Positions 19,099 to 26,835 of a DNA stretch of 64,000 bases are shown in pieces. Below the pieces are notes generated by a model. It had not been told where the DNA came from. It was given only the letters and a program-made list of their open reading frames with translations, and searched no databases. The DNA lies in assembly GCA_964621605.1 (NCBI GenBank), contig CAZUMJ010000016.1:3402-67401 (forward strand), written 5' to 3'. The first letter of the stretch is position 1. Each line of letters starts with the position of its first letter. Source of the stretch: CAZUMJ01 sp964621605 (GTDB taxonomy: Bacteria > Actinomycetota > Acidimicrobiia > Acidimicrobiales > Iamiaceae). The position numbers and the translations under genes are program-made.

Positions 19099-20602
19099 AC
19101 GCGAGCGGGAGGAGCACCCGGAAGCGAGCCCCCTCCCCCGGCGCGGTGAACAGCTCGATTCGCCCCTCGTGCGCCTCCACGATGGCGGCAACGATGGCCA
19201 GGCCGAGGCCCGTGCTGCCCTGCGCCCGCCCGCGTGCTGGATCGGCGCGGTAGAAGCGCTCGAAGACACGGGAAGCATCGCTTGCATCCATGCCGGGACC
19301 GGCGTCGCTCACCTCGAGAGACGCGAAGCGCGACGGACCGACGTCCACTACCCCCAGGCTCAGCTGAATCGGGGTGGTCGCCGGAGTGTGCCGGAGCGCG
19401 TTCCCAACCAGGTTGCCGACGACCTCACGAAGCTGGGCCTCGTCTCCCGAGACGGACACCACGAGGTCGGCCTCGGGCAGATGCAGCGCGATCGGTCGCT
19501 CGGGGGAGAGCGTTCGAGCATCGAAGGCCGCATCGGTGAGGATCGGGGCCAGCTCGACAGTGCGGTGTGTGACCGGCGCGCGCTGGTCGAGGCGAGCGAG
19601 GTGCAGAAGGTCCTCGACGAGCGAACCCATCCGCGTGGACTCGTCCTCGATGCGTCCCAGCATCCGATCGAGCGCCGTCGCGTCGAGGGTCTCGCCCTGA
19701 CGACGCGCCAGTTCCGCGAAGCCGCGGATCGACGTGAGTGGCGTTCGCAGCTCGTGGCTGGCGTCGGCCACAAAGCGCCGCATGCGTGCCTCGGACGCCC
19801 GCGCCGTCCCCTCGGACTCTTCGCGTCGATGCGCCGCCTGCTCGATCTGGGTCAACATCGCGTTCAGGGCAGCGGCAAGTCGGCCAACCTCGGTGTGGGC
19901 CGGGGCATCAGGCACCCGGCGTGACAGGTTCCCGGCGCCGATCGCCTCGGCTGTCTCCTCGATCGCGGTGAGCGGACGAAGCGTGAGACGCACGACAGCG
20001 AAGCCAAGCAATGCGAGCAAGAACAGAACCCCGACACCGGTCAACACCTCCACGGTCTGGAGGTGGCCGAGCGTCGCATCGACGTCGCGCAGGCTCGTCG
20101 CAATGACGATCGAGCCCACCCCGCCCGGGTAGCTCACAGGCCTGGCGACGGCACGCCACTCCTCGCCTCCCCCGTCGTTGGTGGCCGTCGTGAACGGGCG
20201 TCCGCGGAGCTGGATGGCACGGTCGTAGGTGATGCCGGCGATGTCGGGCGGACGGTGCCCGCCGAGGTCACCCTGGGTGTTGGGTGTCGCGATCAGGTGC
20301 CCCTGCGCGTCCATGACGAGGAAGACGAGCTCGTTCGGAAGTCGGCTCGGGCCACCACCGTTCCCCATCATCCCTGGGCCAAGACCTTGATCGTCGAGGC
20401 TCACCGAGGCTGCGACGAGGCGCTGGTCCGTCTCATGGAGCAGATAGCTGCGCAAGAGGTCGTTCCCCACAACAGCCGTGCTCGTGATCCCGAACGCGGC
20501 GAGCACCATCAACGCTCCCACAAGCCGGAGGCGGAGCGTGCTGGCGGCCCAAGCACGACGGAAGGGGTTCCGGGGCGTCGCCACGCCGAGCAGCTCGTTC
20601 AC
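19082..20602 (-). CDS. Two-component sensor histidine kinase
   Basis: A 506-residue membrane kinase. Transmembrane segments lie near residues 26-46 and 186-206, enclosing an extracytoplasmic sensor region of about 140 residues with a Gly/Met-rich GPGMMGNGGG loop. HAMP follows (LRPLTAIEETAEAIGAGNLSRRV), then HisKA with phospho-acceptor His283 in FVADASHELRTPLTSI, and the ATPase domain with N box (NLVGNALRHT), DAGPGM and GSTGLGLAIV. It autophosphorylates and passes phosphate to the response regulator whose gene overlaps it by four bases (ATGA). The signal is unknown. Confidence 0.95.
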   Translation of the reverse strand: MNELLGVATPRNPFRRAWAASTLRLRLVGALMVLAAFGITSTAVVGNDLLRSYLLHETDQRLVAASVSLDDQGLGPGMMGNGGGPSRLPNELVFLVMDAQGHLIATPNTQGDLGGHRPPDIAGITYDRAIQLRGRPFTTATNDGGGEEWRAVARPVSYPGGVGSIVIATSLRDVDATLGHLQTVEVLTGVGVLFLLALLGFAVVRLTLRPLTAIEETAEAIGAGNLSRRVPDAPAHTEVGRLAAALNAMLTQIEQAAHRREESEGTARASEARMRRFVADASHELRTPLTSIRGFAELARRQGETLDATALDRMLGRIEDESTRMGSLVEDLLHLARLDQRAPVTHRTVELAPILTDAAFDARTLSPERPIALHLPEADLVVSVSGDEAQLREVVGNLVGNALRHTPATTPIQLSLGVVDVGPSRFASLEVSDAGPGMDASDASRVFERFYRADPARGRAQGSTGLGLAIVAAIVEAHEGRIELFTAPGEGARFRVLLPLASEAGT

Positions 20603-21348
20603 CCGCCCTGCGGGATGCGCACCACGTACCCGACGCCGCGCAGCGTGTGGATGAGGTGCGGCTCGCGGTCGTCGACCTTGCGGCGTAGGTACGAGATGTA
20701 CGACTCCACGATGTTCGAGTTCCCGTCGAAGTCGTACTGCCAGACGTGGTCGAGGATCTGCGCTTTCGACAGCACCCGCCCCGCGTTCACCATCAAGTAG
20801 CGGAGCAGCTTGAACTCGGTCGGCGACAACGCGACGAGGGAGTCACCTCGTCGCACCTCGTGGCTGTCCTCATCGAGGCGCAGGTCTCCTACGACAAGTG
20901 TCGACGCGGTGCGGGCTCCATGACTGCGCCGCAGGACGGCCCGAATACGAGCGACCACCTCATCCAGGCTGAACGGCTTGGTCACGTAGTCGTCGCCGCC
21001 CACCGTGAGTCCCGCAACCTTGTCTTCGCCTGCGTCTCGCGCCGTGAGGAAGAGCACGGGCGTGGTGCGCCCATGGCCCCGAAGCTGGCGTACGACGCCG
21101 AAGCCGTCGAGGTCGGGGAGCATCACATCGAGGACGACGAGATCCGGCTGCATCTGCTCGACTGCTCTGAGCGCCTCGTTCCCGGTCGTCGCGGTCATGA
21201 CCTCGAACCCCTCATAGCGCAGCACGGCGGAGAGAAGTTCGACGATGTTGGGTTCGTCGTCGACGACCAGCAGGCGCGCCTCTGGCACCGCTGCGGGTGG
21301 CACCGTCGCGGACCCAGACGGGGTATCGCTCATGGGGTTGGAACTCAC
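20599..21348 (-). CDS. OmpR/PhoB-family response regulator
   Basis: A 249-residue regulator. The receiver domain covers residues 25-140, with acidic residues Asp30-Asp31, phosphorylation site Asp74 (VVLDVMLPDLDG) and Lys124 (YVTKPF). The winged helix domain runs from about 150 to 247 (ALSPTEFKLLRYLMVNAGRV, NIVESYISYLRRKVDD, TLRGVGYVVR). Its cognate kinase is the overlapping downstream gene. The start is GTG 21348; an ATG at 21333 is an alternative that would still give a full receiver domain. A direct repeat upstream may be its own binding site. Confidence 0.95.
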   Translation of the reverse strand: MSSNPMSDTPSGSATVPPAAVPEARLLVVDDEPNIVELLSAVLRYEGFEVMTATTGNEALRAVEQMQPDLVVLDVMLPDLDGFGVVRQLRGHGRTTPVLFLTARDAGEDKVAGLTVGGDDYVTKPFSLDEVVARIRAVLRRSHGARTASTLVVGDLRLDEDSHEVRRGDSLVALSPTEFKLLRYLMVNAGRVLSKAQILDHVWQYDFDGNSNIVESYISYLRRKVDDREPHLIHTLRGVGYVVRIPQGG

Positions 21349-21392
21349 AAGGAGAGGGTGACCCAGCGGGGTGACGTCGACCTGTGCAGATG

Positions 21393-21411
21393 CTGGGAGT
21401 TACCTGGGAGT
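21393..21411. promoter_or_regulatory. Direct repeat with 11-bp period, candidate response-regulator binding site
   Basis: CTGGGAGT at 21393-21400 is repeated exactly at 21404-21411. The one-helical-turn spacing is the arrangement OmpR-family dimers bind. It lies between the response-regulator start and the divergent gene at 21478. Confidence 0.45.
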
Positions 21412-21462
21412 CTAGAACGCCCTCCACCGACCCCAGCGTTCGGTGGCGGGCGACTCGTTCGG

Positions 21463-21468
21463 TAGGCT
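21463..21468 (+). promoter_or_regulatory. -10-like hexamer before the Arg/Gly-rich protein gene
   Basis: TAGGCT, nine bases before ATG 21478, with no ribosome site. Confidence 0.4.
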
Positions 21469-21477
21469 CGCTCCCCT

Positions 21478-22929
21478 ATGTCACGTCGTATCGAGGTTGA
21501 ACTGACGAGCTCCCGTGAGGACGGGACCTGGACTTGGCGGGCTGCCGGGGCACGGGAACCCAAGGGGACGCTCAGCGGTTCGCTCCTTCCCACGAGCGCT
21601 GCCGTGGGAGACGTCGTGCGTGCCGAGGTCGAGGTCACCCTTGATGGGACGGTGGTGCTGAGCGTGCTGCCACCCAAGGGAACGACTCCGCTCCCCGAGC
21701 TGCTCGAGTTGCTCGGGACGGGGCGCGAAGAGCCACTCGTGACGACCGTGCTCGCCCCCAAGAGAGAAGGTCGCCGTGACCGCGGCGAGCGCGGTCCGCG
21801 CCGCGACCGGGCAGAGCGCGCCCCCCGTGGCGAGGGTGAGCGTGGGCCCCGCCGTGACGGAGCAGGGCGCAACCCGCGAGGCGAGCACGACCGCGGCGGA
21901 GACCGACGTCCGAGTGGGGACCGACCAACCCGCAGGCCCGCGGCGCCGGCGACCCCTCCCCGCCCGAAGGCGAAGCGCCTGCGCGCCGGCCGCACGCATC
22001 GCAACGCGGTGCTCGCGACCCTCAGCCCAGAAGAGCGCACCGTTGCAGAGCAGGTCCTGCGCGCGGGCATCCCCGGCGTGCGGCAGAGCATCGAGAAGCA
22101 GAACGAACAGGCCCGAGCCGATGGGCTCCCGGAGGTGCACGCCGACGCCTTGTTGGCGCTTGCCGAGCAACTGCAGCCGAAGCTGCGGGTGGCCGAGTGG
22201 CACGACCGCGCGGAAGCAGCATTGGCCGACATCGACGAGCTCGATCTGCGTGACCTCCGCACGGTCGTGGTTGCCGCCGCCGACAGCGCCCGCGATGACG
22301 AGACCCGGGCGCTTGCAGAGCAGCTGCGCGTCAAGCTCACCGAGCGAGTCGACGCCGCACAGCAGGAATGGCTCACCGACCTGCGCACGGCGCTCGACGA
22401 GGGGCGCACGGTGCGGGCGCTGAAGATCAGCTCTCGCCCGCCCAAGGCGGGGGTGCCCGTGCCACCAGACCTGCTCGCAGGCTTGACCGACGCAGCTACC
22501 GCGGCGCTGACCACCGACGCTGGCTCTGACCGTTGGAAGATGCTCATCGAGGCGCTTGCCTTCTCCCCCGTGCACAGCGCGGTCGTGCCCGAGGCGGTGC
22601 CAGCCTCACCGAGCGAGGACCTCCTCGCCGTGGTGCGCAAGTCTGCGTCGCGCGTGCCCGCGCTCGCGGCGAAGTTCGGCATCGAGGCACCCACGCCGGG
22701 CGCACGGCGTCCGCGCAAGCCACCGCGTCCCCCGAAGCCACCTGTGGCGCCGGAGTCAGCGGAGGTTCAGGAGCCCGCGGCAGGTGATGCGGCGCAAGCG
22801 GTCGCTTCGCAGCCGGCCGAAGCCGCCGCATCCGGGGAGTCGGCCGCCGAATCGATCACGGTTGCCGAGGTGGCGGTCGACGCGGTGACCGAAACACCCG
22901 GCGACGTGCCGACCCCGACGGGCCTCTAG
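21478..22929 (+). CDS. Hypothetical protein with an Arg/Gly/Asp-rich repeat tract
   Basis: A 483-residue protein of unknown function. Residues 1-80 form a small beta domain (RIEVELTSSREDGTWTWRAA, GDVVRAEVEVTLDGTVVLSV). About residues 96-165 are low-complexity tandem units around GERGPRRDRAERAPRGE, resembling RGG-type RNA-binding tails. Residues 170-400 are helical (LSPEERTVAEQVLRAGIPGV, WHDRAEAALADIDELDLRDL). The C-terminus is Pro/Lys then Ala/Glu-rich. RNA or nucleoprotein binding is a plausible guess from composition only. The stop overlaps the convergent HAD gene by four bases (CTAG). Confidence 0.7.
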   Translation: MSRRIEVELTSSREDGTWTWRAAGAREPKGTLSGSLLPTSAAVGDVVRAEVEVTLDGTVVLSVLPPKGTTPLPELLELLGTGREEPLVTTVLAPKREGRRDRGERGPRRDRAERAPRGEGERGPRRDGAGRNPRGEHDRGGDRRPSGDRPTRRPAAPATPPRPKAKRLRAGRTHRNAVLATLSPEERTVAEQVLRAGIPGVRQSIEKQNEQARADGLPEVHADALLALAEQLQPKLRVAEWHDRAEAALADIDELDLRDLRTVVVAAADSARDDETRALAEQLRVKLTERVDAAQQEWLTDLRTALDEGRTVRALKISSRPPKAGVPVPPDLLAGLTDAATAALTTDAGSDRWKMLIEALAFSPVHSAVVPEAVPASPSEDLLAVVRKSASRVPALAAKFGIEAPTPGARRPRKPPRPPKPPVAPESAEVQEPAAGDAAQAVASQPAEAAASGESAAESITVAEVAVDAVTETPGDVPTPTGL

Positions 22930-23492
22930 CCAGACAAGCCAGCGAACACCAGCACGTCGGCTGGGGTGCGGGCGACAAGGTCGCCGGCCACGGGCACCGC
23001 GCGCCGGTTCCAACCTGCGAGCACGAAGCGACTCCCTGCGTCTGCCGCGCAGGCGCGGTCGTGCTCCGTGTCGCCCACGAAAAGCGCGTCCACTGGATCG
23101 ACGCCGAGGGCGTTGAGCATGGGCGTCAGCGCCTTCGCTCCCGCGAAGGCGTCGGCGAACCATGCCGTAACCGGCTCCCACCCCAGGCGGCCCAGCTCTG
23201 CCCGGCCGGACGACCCGTGCTTGTTGGAGCACACCGCCCAGCGCGGGAGCTCGCCGAGGAGCTCCTCGACACCTGGAAACGGCTGGGCGCTCGTGGTGTC
23301 ATACGCATCCAGATAGGACTCGAGGCTGAGGCCGAGACGCCGACATTCCACTTCGAGCACATGCCCGTAGGTGACGGCGTGGCGTGCGACTCCGAGCGCC
23401 ACGAACGCATCTGCGAGGGCCTTGTCGCTATCGAGGAGCGTGCCGTCGAGATCGCAGACCACGAGCTCGGCGCGCCTGCACGCGGTGCTCAC
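22926..23492 (-). CDS. HAD-superfamily hydrolase (phosphoglycolate phosphatase-like)
   Basis: A 188-residue phosphatase-type protein. Motif I is VVCDLDGTLLDSD with the nucleophile Asp, motif II is AVCSNKHG, the Lys is in FAGAKALTPML, and motif III is FVGDTEHDRACAADAG. It resembles Gph/PGP-type enzymes that dephosphorylate small metabolites; substrate unknown. The GTG start at 23492 overlaps the stop of the upstream zinc-ribbon gene in a GTGA junction, which fixes the start and couples translation. Confidence 0.88.
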   Translation of the reverse strand: MSTACRRAELVVCDLDGTLLDSDKALADAFVALGVARHAVTYGHVLEVECRRLGLSLESYLDAYDTTSAQPFPGVEELLGELPRWAVCSNKHGSSGRAELGRLGWEPVTAWFADAFAGAKALTPMLNALGVDPVDALFVGDTEHDRACAADAGSRFVLAGWNRRAVPVAGDLVARTPADVLVFAGLSG

Positions 23493-23716
23493 GCCGAGGG
23501 ATGCTGGGGCGCCGATCGGCGTGCGCGTCCAGATGATGCGTCGACTCTGCCGAGGAACGTCCCGGTCGAGAGGTCTTCGTCCCACCGGGCCGAGCAGCGC
23601 AGGCAGGCGCAGGAATCGATATGGGGCGTGGCCAGATACAGCCGGGTCACGTCGAACGACCCACAGTAGGGGCATGCACGACGTTGGGGAGCTCCGTCGG
23701 AGGCTTCGCTCGACAC
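23489..23716 (-). CDS. Small zinc-ribbon protein
   Basis: A 75-residue protein with a four-cysteine ribbon: CPYCGS (residues 15-20) and CACLRCSARW (about 36-45). The spacing suits a structural zinc site. No family assigned. Two things support it as a real gene: a -10-like TAGGGT seven bases before its GTG start, and a four-base GTGA overlap with the HAD hydrolase gene downstream. The C-terminal third is basic and poorly ordered. Confidence 0.7.
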   Translation of the reverse strand: MSSEASDGAPQRRACPYCGSFDVTRLYLATPHIDSCACLRCSARWDEDLSTGTFLGRVDASSGRARRSAPQHPSA

Positions 23717-23723
23717 GTGAGCG

Positions 23724-23729
23724 ACCCTA
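23724..23729 (-). promoter_or_regulatory. -10-like hexamer before the zinc-ribbon/HAD operon
   Basis: TAGGGT on the minus strand, seven bases before GTG 23716. Confidence 0.5.
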
Positions 23730-23769
23730 CTGAGGCTTCTCGACGCACGTGCGGATGCCCTCCCCCAAC

Positions 23770-23775
23770 TAGGGT
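23770..23775 (+). promoter_or_regulatory. -10-like hexamer before the crotonase gene
   Basis: TAGGGT, six bases before ATG 23782. It is back to back with the divergent element at 23724-23729. Confidence 0.5.
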
Positions 23776-23781
23776 TCGCGC

Positions 23782-24555
23782 ATGGTCGACTACGAACTCA
23801 TCGGACACGTCGGTGTCATCACCATCAACCGCCCGGAGGCACGCAACGCCGTCAACGGCGACGTCGCCAAGGGCATCGAGGCGGCAATCGATGCTCTCGA
23901 AGCAGACGACGCCGCGTGGGTGGGCATCCTCACGGGCGCCCGCACCGAGAAGGGCTACATCTTCTGCGCGGGTGCCGACCTGAAGGCGATCAACGCAGGC
24001 CAGGCAGCCGATCTCATCACCGCGAAGGGTGGCTTCGCCGGCATCGTGAAGCGCGAGCGATCGAAGCCGATCATCGCTGCCGTTGACGGTCCTGCCCTTG
24101 CCGGGGGCACCGAGATCGCCCTGTCGTGCGACCTCATCGTCGCATCGAAGACGGCCACGTTCGGCATCCCTGAAGCCAAGCGCAACCTCGTCGCCGGAGC
24201 AGGCGGCCTCTTCCGCCTGCCGCGCAAGCTGCCTCGCAACATCGCCATGGAATGTGCGCTCACCGGCGACCCGATCGGGGCAGAACGCGCGCACCACTTC
24301 GGCCTTGTCAATCACCTCTGTGAGGAAGGCGAGGCGCTGGCCGTGGCGCAGGAGCTTGCAGCGCGCATCGCGTTGTGCGCACCGCTCGCCGTGCGCGAGA
24401 GCCGCGCGATCATGCTGGCGGCAACCGACCAGCCTGACGAGATCGGTTGGCGACTGTCCGACGAGGGCATGGCGAAGATGCTGAGCAGCGAGGACCTCGG
24501 CGAGGGCCTCATGGCATTCATCGAGAAGCGCGAGCCGCAATGGAAGGGTCGGTAG
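23782..24555 (+). CDS. Enoyl-CoA hydratase/isomerase (crotonase family)
   Basis: A 257-residue crotonase-fold protein. The oxyanion-hole regions are FCAGADLKAI and PALAGGTEIALSCDLIVA, and the two catalytic glutamates of true hydratases appear to be present (Glu in AGGTEIAL and in FGIPEAK). It would hydrate trans-2-enoyl-CoA in beta-oxidation or a related CoA pathway. No other beta-oxidation gene is adjacent. A strong terminator follows about 34 bases after the stop. Confidence 0.9.
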   Translation: MVDYELIGHVGVITINRPEARNAVNGDVAKGIEAAIDALEADDAAWVGILTGARTEKGYIFCAGADLKAINAGQAADLITAKGGFAGIVKRERSKPIIAAVDGPALAGGTEIALSCDLIVASKTATFGIPEAKRNLVAGAGGLFRLPRKLPRNIAMECALTGDPIGAERAHHFGLVNHLCEEGEALAVAQELAARIALCAPLAVRESRAIMLAATDQPDEIGWRLSDEGMAKMLSSEDLGEGLMAFIEKREPQWKGR

Positions 24556-24588
24556 CAGCGCTCGCCCCACGCTCGCGTTCCGAGACTT

Positions 24589-24640
24589 GGCGCACGGGTC
24601 TGTCGTCGTCCACGACGGGCCCGTGCGCCGCTTTTCGTTT
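24589..24640 (+). terminator. Rho-independent terminator after the crotonase gene
   Basis: GGCGCACGGG pairs with CCCGTGCGCC, a shorter GTCGT/ACGAC hairpin is nested inside, and a T-rich run CTTTTCGTTT follows. Confidence 0.8.
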
Positions 24641-24693
24641 GAGGGTACGGCCGAGGCCACCGTCGTGGGTGACCATCAGCCAGCGGTCGTCCC

Positions 24694-25101
24694 TCAGGTG
24701 AAGAGGTCGATGTATCCGTGCTCGTGCAGGAAGTCGGCGAGACCCGGGGCGAGCCTCCACGCCGACACCTCGTCGAGGGGCACCCACGCGACTTCAGCGG
24801 CATCATCCCCGGCAGAGGCGCGATCGTCTCCGAGGAGCACGACCTCGAAGTCGCACACCACCATGTGTGGCTCGTCGAGCAGCTCTGCGATTCCGAGCAG
24901 GCCGCCGCAAGCCCCCTCGAGTCCGGTCTCTTCCAGCAACTCCCGCACCACTGCCTCGGCCAGGGTCTCACCCCCCTCGACCTTGCCGCCGGGGATCGCC
25001 CACTCCCCCGCTGCGGGGCCATGGCCTCGGCGCACGAGGAGGATACGGTCGTCGTCGACCACGACGGCTCCGACGCCGAGGATGGGACGCGGTTCGCTCA
25101 T
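24694..25101 (-). CDS. Nudix hydrolase
   Basis: A 135-residue protein with a complete Nudix box, G-x5-E-x7-REL-x-EE-x-GL, in the span GGKVEGGETLAEAVVREL continuing LEETGL (residues 38-61). The N-terminus (ILGVGAVVVDDDRILLVRRG) resembles MutT-type or ADP-ribose-type Nudix proteins. Cleaves a nucleoside diphosphate linked to some group; substrate unknown. Its start overlaps the stop of the upstream GNAT gene by four bases (ATGA). Confidence 0.9.
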   Translation of the reverse strand: MSEPRPILGVGAVVVDDDRILLVRRGHGPAAGEWAIPGGKVEGGETLAEAVVRELLEETGLEGACGGLLGIAELLDEPHMVVCDFEVVLLGDDRASAGDDAAEVAWVPLDEVSAWRLAPGLADFLHEHGYIDLFT

Positions 25102-25589
25102 GGGGTACGAGGGGTCAGGGCGCGATGCACGACGATCGCGCGCGCCACGAGTCCGGCGGTCTCGAAGAAGTTCTTGGTTGCACGGTCACCCGGCAGCGCA
25201 AGGGCGTCGATCCCCGTGCAGCCCGCACGCGTCGCCCATTCGACGACACTTGAGAGCAGCAGTTCTCCGACACCGAGCTCACGTGCGGCGTCCAGCACGA
25301 ACAGCTCTGCCACTCGTGCGAGCGTCGTGCCGTCAGCAAGCGCCTCGACGAACGCGATGGCGTACCCGACCGCGAGCTCATCGAGCGACCCGACGAGAAC
25401 GAGCGCATCGGGCCGCTCCAGCAGGTCGGACACGGACAGCGGTGATGGCAGTGCGTCACGTCGCAGCCAGAGGCTTCCGCCGCGCTGATCGCGCACCGTG
25501 TCGCGAGCGGCGCTCGAGAGGTCCTCGATGGTCGAGGCATCGTCCGCCCGAGCGCGGCGTACGTGTGCCTCTGGAACGAGATCCGACAC
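25098..25589 (-). CDS. GNAT-family N-acetyltransferase
   Basis: A 163-residue protein with the GNAT core: RRARADDASTIEDLSSAARD at the start, VGYAIAFVEALADGTTLARV, the acetyl-CoA region LFVLDAARELGVGELLLSSV (a variant of the R/Q-x-x-G-x-G/A loop), and TGIDALALPGDRATKNFFET. Acceptor unknown. GTG 25589 is the only start that keeps the first strand. It forms a two-gene operon with the Nudix gene. Confidence 0.85.
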   Translation of the reverse strand: MSDLVPEAHVRRARADDASTIEDLSSAARDTVRDQRGGSLWLRRDALPSPLSVSDLLERPDALVLVGSLDELAVGYAIAFVEALADGTTLARVAELFVLDAARELGVGELLLSSVVEWATRAGCTGIDALALPGDRATKNFFETAGLVARAIVVHRALTPRTP

Positions 25590-25614
25590 CGACTACCACC
25601 TCATGTGCGTGCGA

Positions 25615-26124
25615 TCAGGCTTGAAGCTGGGCGATGCGACCGAGCACCGTCTTGCGGCCACGGTGTGCCTGCTCATAGCGCGCGATCGCGTCGAGCTCGT
25701 CCGGGCGCAGTCCCGCGAGCCGCGCCACGACCTGTGACGCCGCGAGGCTGTCGTACGACGGAATCGCGAGACCTGCCGCGCCGTTTTCGACCGACGCAGC
25801 GGGCGAGCTCGCAACGGGCGCGTGTGCAGGTGCCGCTGCACGCTCCGGCGCGGTGGTGGGCTGCGTGGGAGGCAGCAGCCCGAACTGCGCCAAGAGGCCT
25901 CGTGCATCGTCATGCACCTGGCCGAGGCGGTCCTCTGCTTGCTTCCGTCCCATCTGGACGGCGAACTGCCCGAGGACCCGTGCGTTGCCGACGTGGACCC
26001 GGCCCTTCTCCGCGTAGGAAGGAAGCCGCGCTGCCGCTTCGGCTAGTGCACCCAGCGGGGCATACAAGAACAGGTCGAGCGCGCGCTCGGTTGGCCGAGA
26101 AGACTCTGTCACGCCCGCCATCAT
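25615..26124 (-). CDS. Hypothetical protein
   Basis: A 169-residue protein from ATG 26124 (or 168 from the ATG at 26121). Residues 10-70 are helical with an amphipathic LFLYAPLGALAEAAARLPSY segment and QFAVQMGRKQAEDRLGQ; a Pro/Ala-rich linker follows (TQPTTAPERAAAPAHAPVA), then a C-terminal helical module (LAASQVVARLAGLRPDELDA, RYEQAHRGRKTVLGRIAQL) like a small DNA- or protein-binding domain. I do not recognise the family. It lies downstream of the DUF4193 gene, separated by a hairpin. Confidence 0.6.
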   Translation of the reverse strand: MMAGVTESSRPTERALDLFLYAPLGALAEAAARLPSYAEKGRVHVGNARVLGQFAVQMGRKQAEDRLGQVHDDARGLLAQFGLLPPTQPTTAPERAAAPAHAPVASSPAASVENGAAGLAIPSYDSLAASQVVARLAGLRPDELDAIARYEQAHRGRKTVLGRIAQLQA

Positions 26125-26138
26125 GGCCGATACGCCCT

Positions 26139-26158
26139 CCCCGGGCGAATGCCCGGGG
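26139..26158 (-). terminator. Hairpin downstream of the DUF4193 gene
   Basis: CCCCGGGC and GCCCGGGG form a perfect 8-bp stem around a four-base loop, beginning 13 bases after the DUF4193 stop. No U tract, so it may only attenuate or protect the transcript. Confidence 0.45.
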
Positions 26159-26170
26159 CCCGACAACTCG

Positions 26171-26671
26171 CTACACGCAGTCGGTGCAGAGCTGGTGCTT
26201 CGGGTCCGCGAGCTGCGACGGGTGCTTCACGAGGAAGCAGGACTGGCAGACGAACTCGTCAGGACGCTTCGGGGGCACCCGGTTTGCCGAGTTGGTCCGG
26301 TCTTCGGTGTCGAGGGCGACCTCGTCTTCCTCGTCGTCCTCGTCGGTGCCGGCGGCGATGCGGTCACGCAGGATGGTGTCGAGGTCCTCCTCGACGTCGT
26401 CGGCGTCGAAGTCGTCCTCTTCGTCGTCGTCGTCGCCATCGCCATGCGGGCGAGAAGGCTTTGCCGGTGCCGGAACGTCGTCGAGGTCACCTTCGTCGTC
26501 GTCGTCACCTTCGCCGTCGAAGACCGGATCGATCTCTTCTCCCTCGAGGTCGTCCTCCTCGAGGTCGTCGTCCTCCAGGACGCCGTCGCCAAGATCCTCG
26601 TCCTCGAGGTCGCCGTCGCCGAGTTCCTCGTCGAACTCGGACTCGTCGTCGATCAGCTCGTCGTCAGCCAT
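26171..26671 (-). CDS. DUF4193 family protein with a very acidic N-terminal tract
   Basis: A 166-residue protein. The C-terminal 40 residues are the actinobacterial DUF4193 signature RPDEFVCQSCFLVKHPSQLA ending CTDCV, a two-CxxC zinc ribbon. The first 120 residues are almost wholly Asp and Glu with interspersed Leu, Gly and Val, and would be disordered. Family function is unknown; acidic tails on zinc ribbons often contact basic proteins or RNA polymerase, but that is inference. AAGGAC lies about six bases before the ATG. Confidence 0.88.
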   Translation of the reverse strand: MADDELIDDESEFDEELGDGDLEDEDLGDGVLEDDDLEEDDLEGEEIDPVFDGEGDDDDEGDLDDVPAPAKPSRPHGDGDDDDEEDDFDADDVEEDLDTILRDRIAAGTDEDDEEDEVALDTEDRTNSANRVPPKRPDEFVCQSCFLVKHPSQLADPKHQLCTDCV

Positions 26672-26835
26672 GGTGTCCTTCGGTGGTGCCGCCGGCGGGC
26701 GGTCGCCGCTTGCGGGTGATCGGATCGGGGCGGGGACGGACCCGCGGATCGGGGATGATACGCCGTACAGCGGGCATTACCGCACATCCCTTCCAAAGTC
26801 ATGCGTGCCGCGTGTCACGGGCTCCTCCCGGGTGG

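Noticed and set aside
17734..19287. 517-codon minus-strand open frame opposite the binding-protein gene
   Set aside because: The plus strand encodes a clear SBP_bac_5 lipoprotein; the antisense product is low-complexity.
21760..21980. Repeat-like DNA resembling a CRISPR array
   Set aside because: The repetition is codon-level low complexity of an Arg/Gly/Asp-rich protein, with no constant repeat length or unique spacers.
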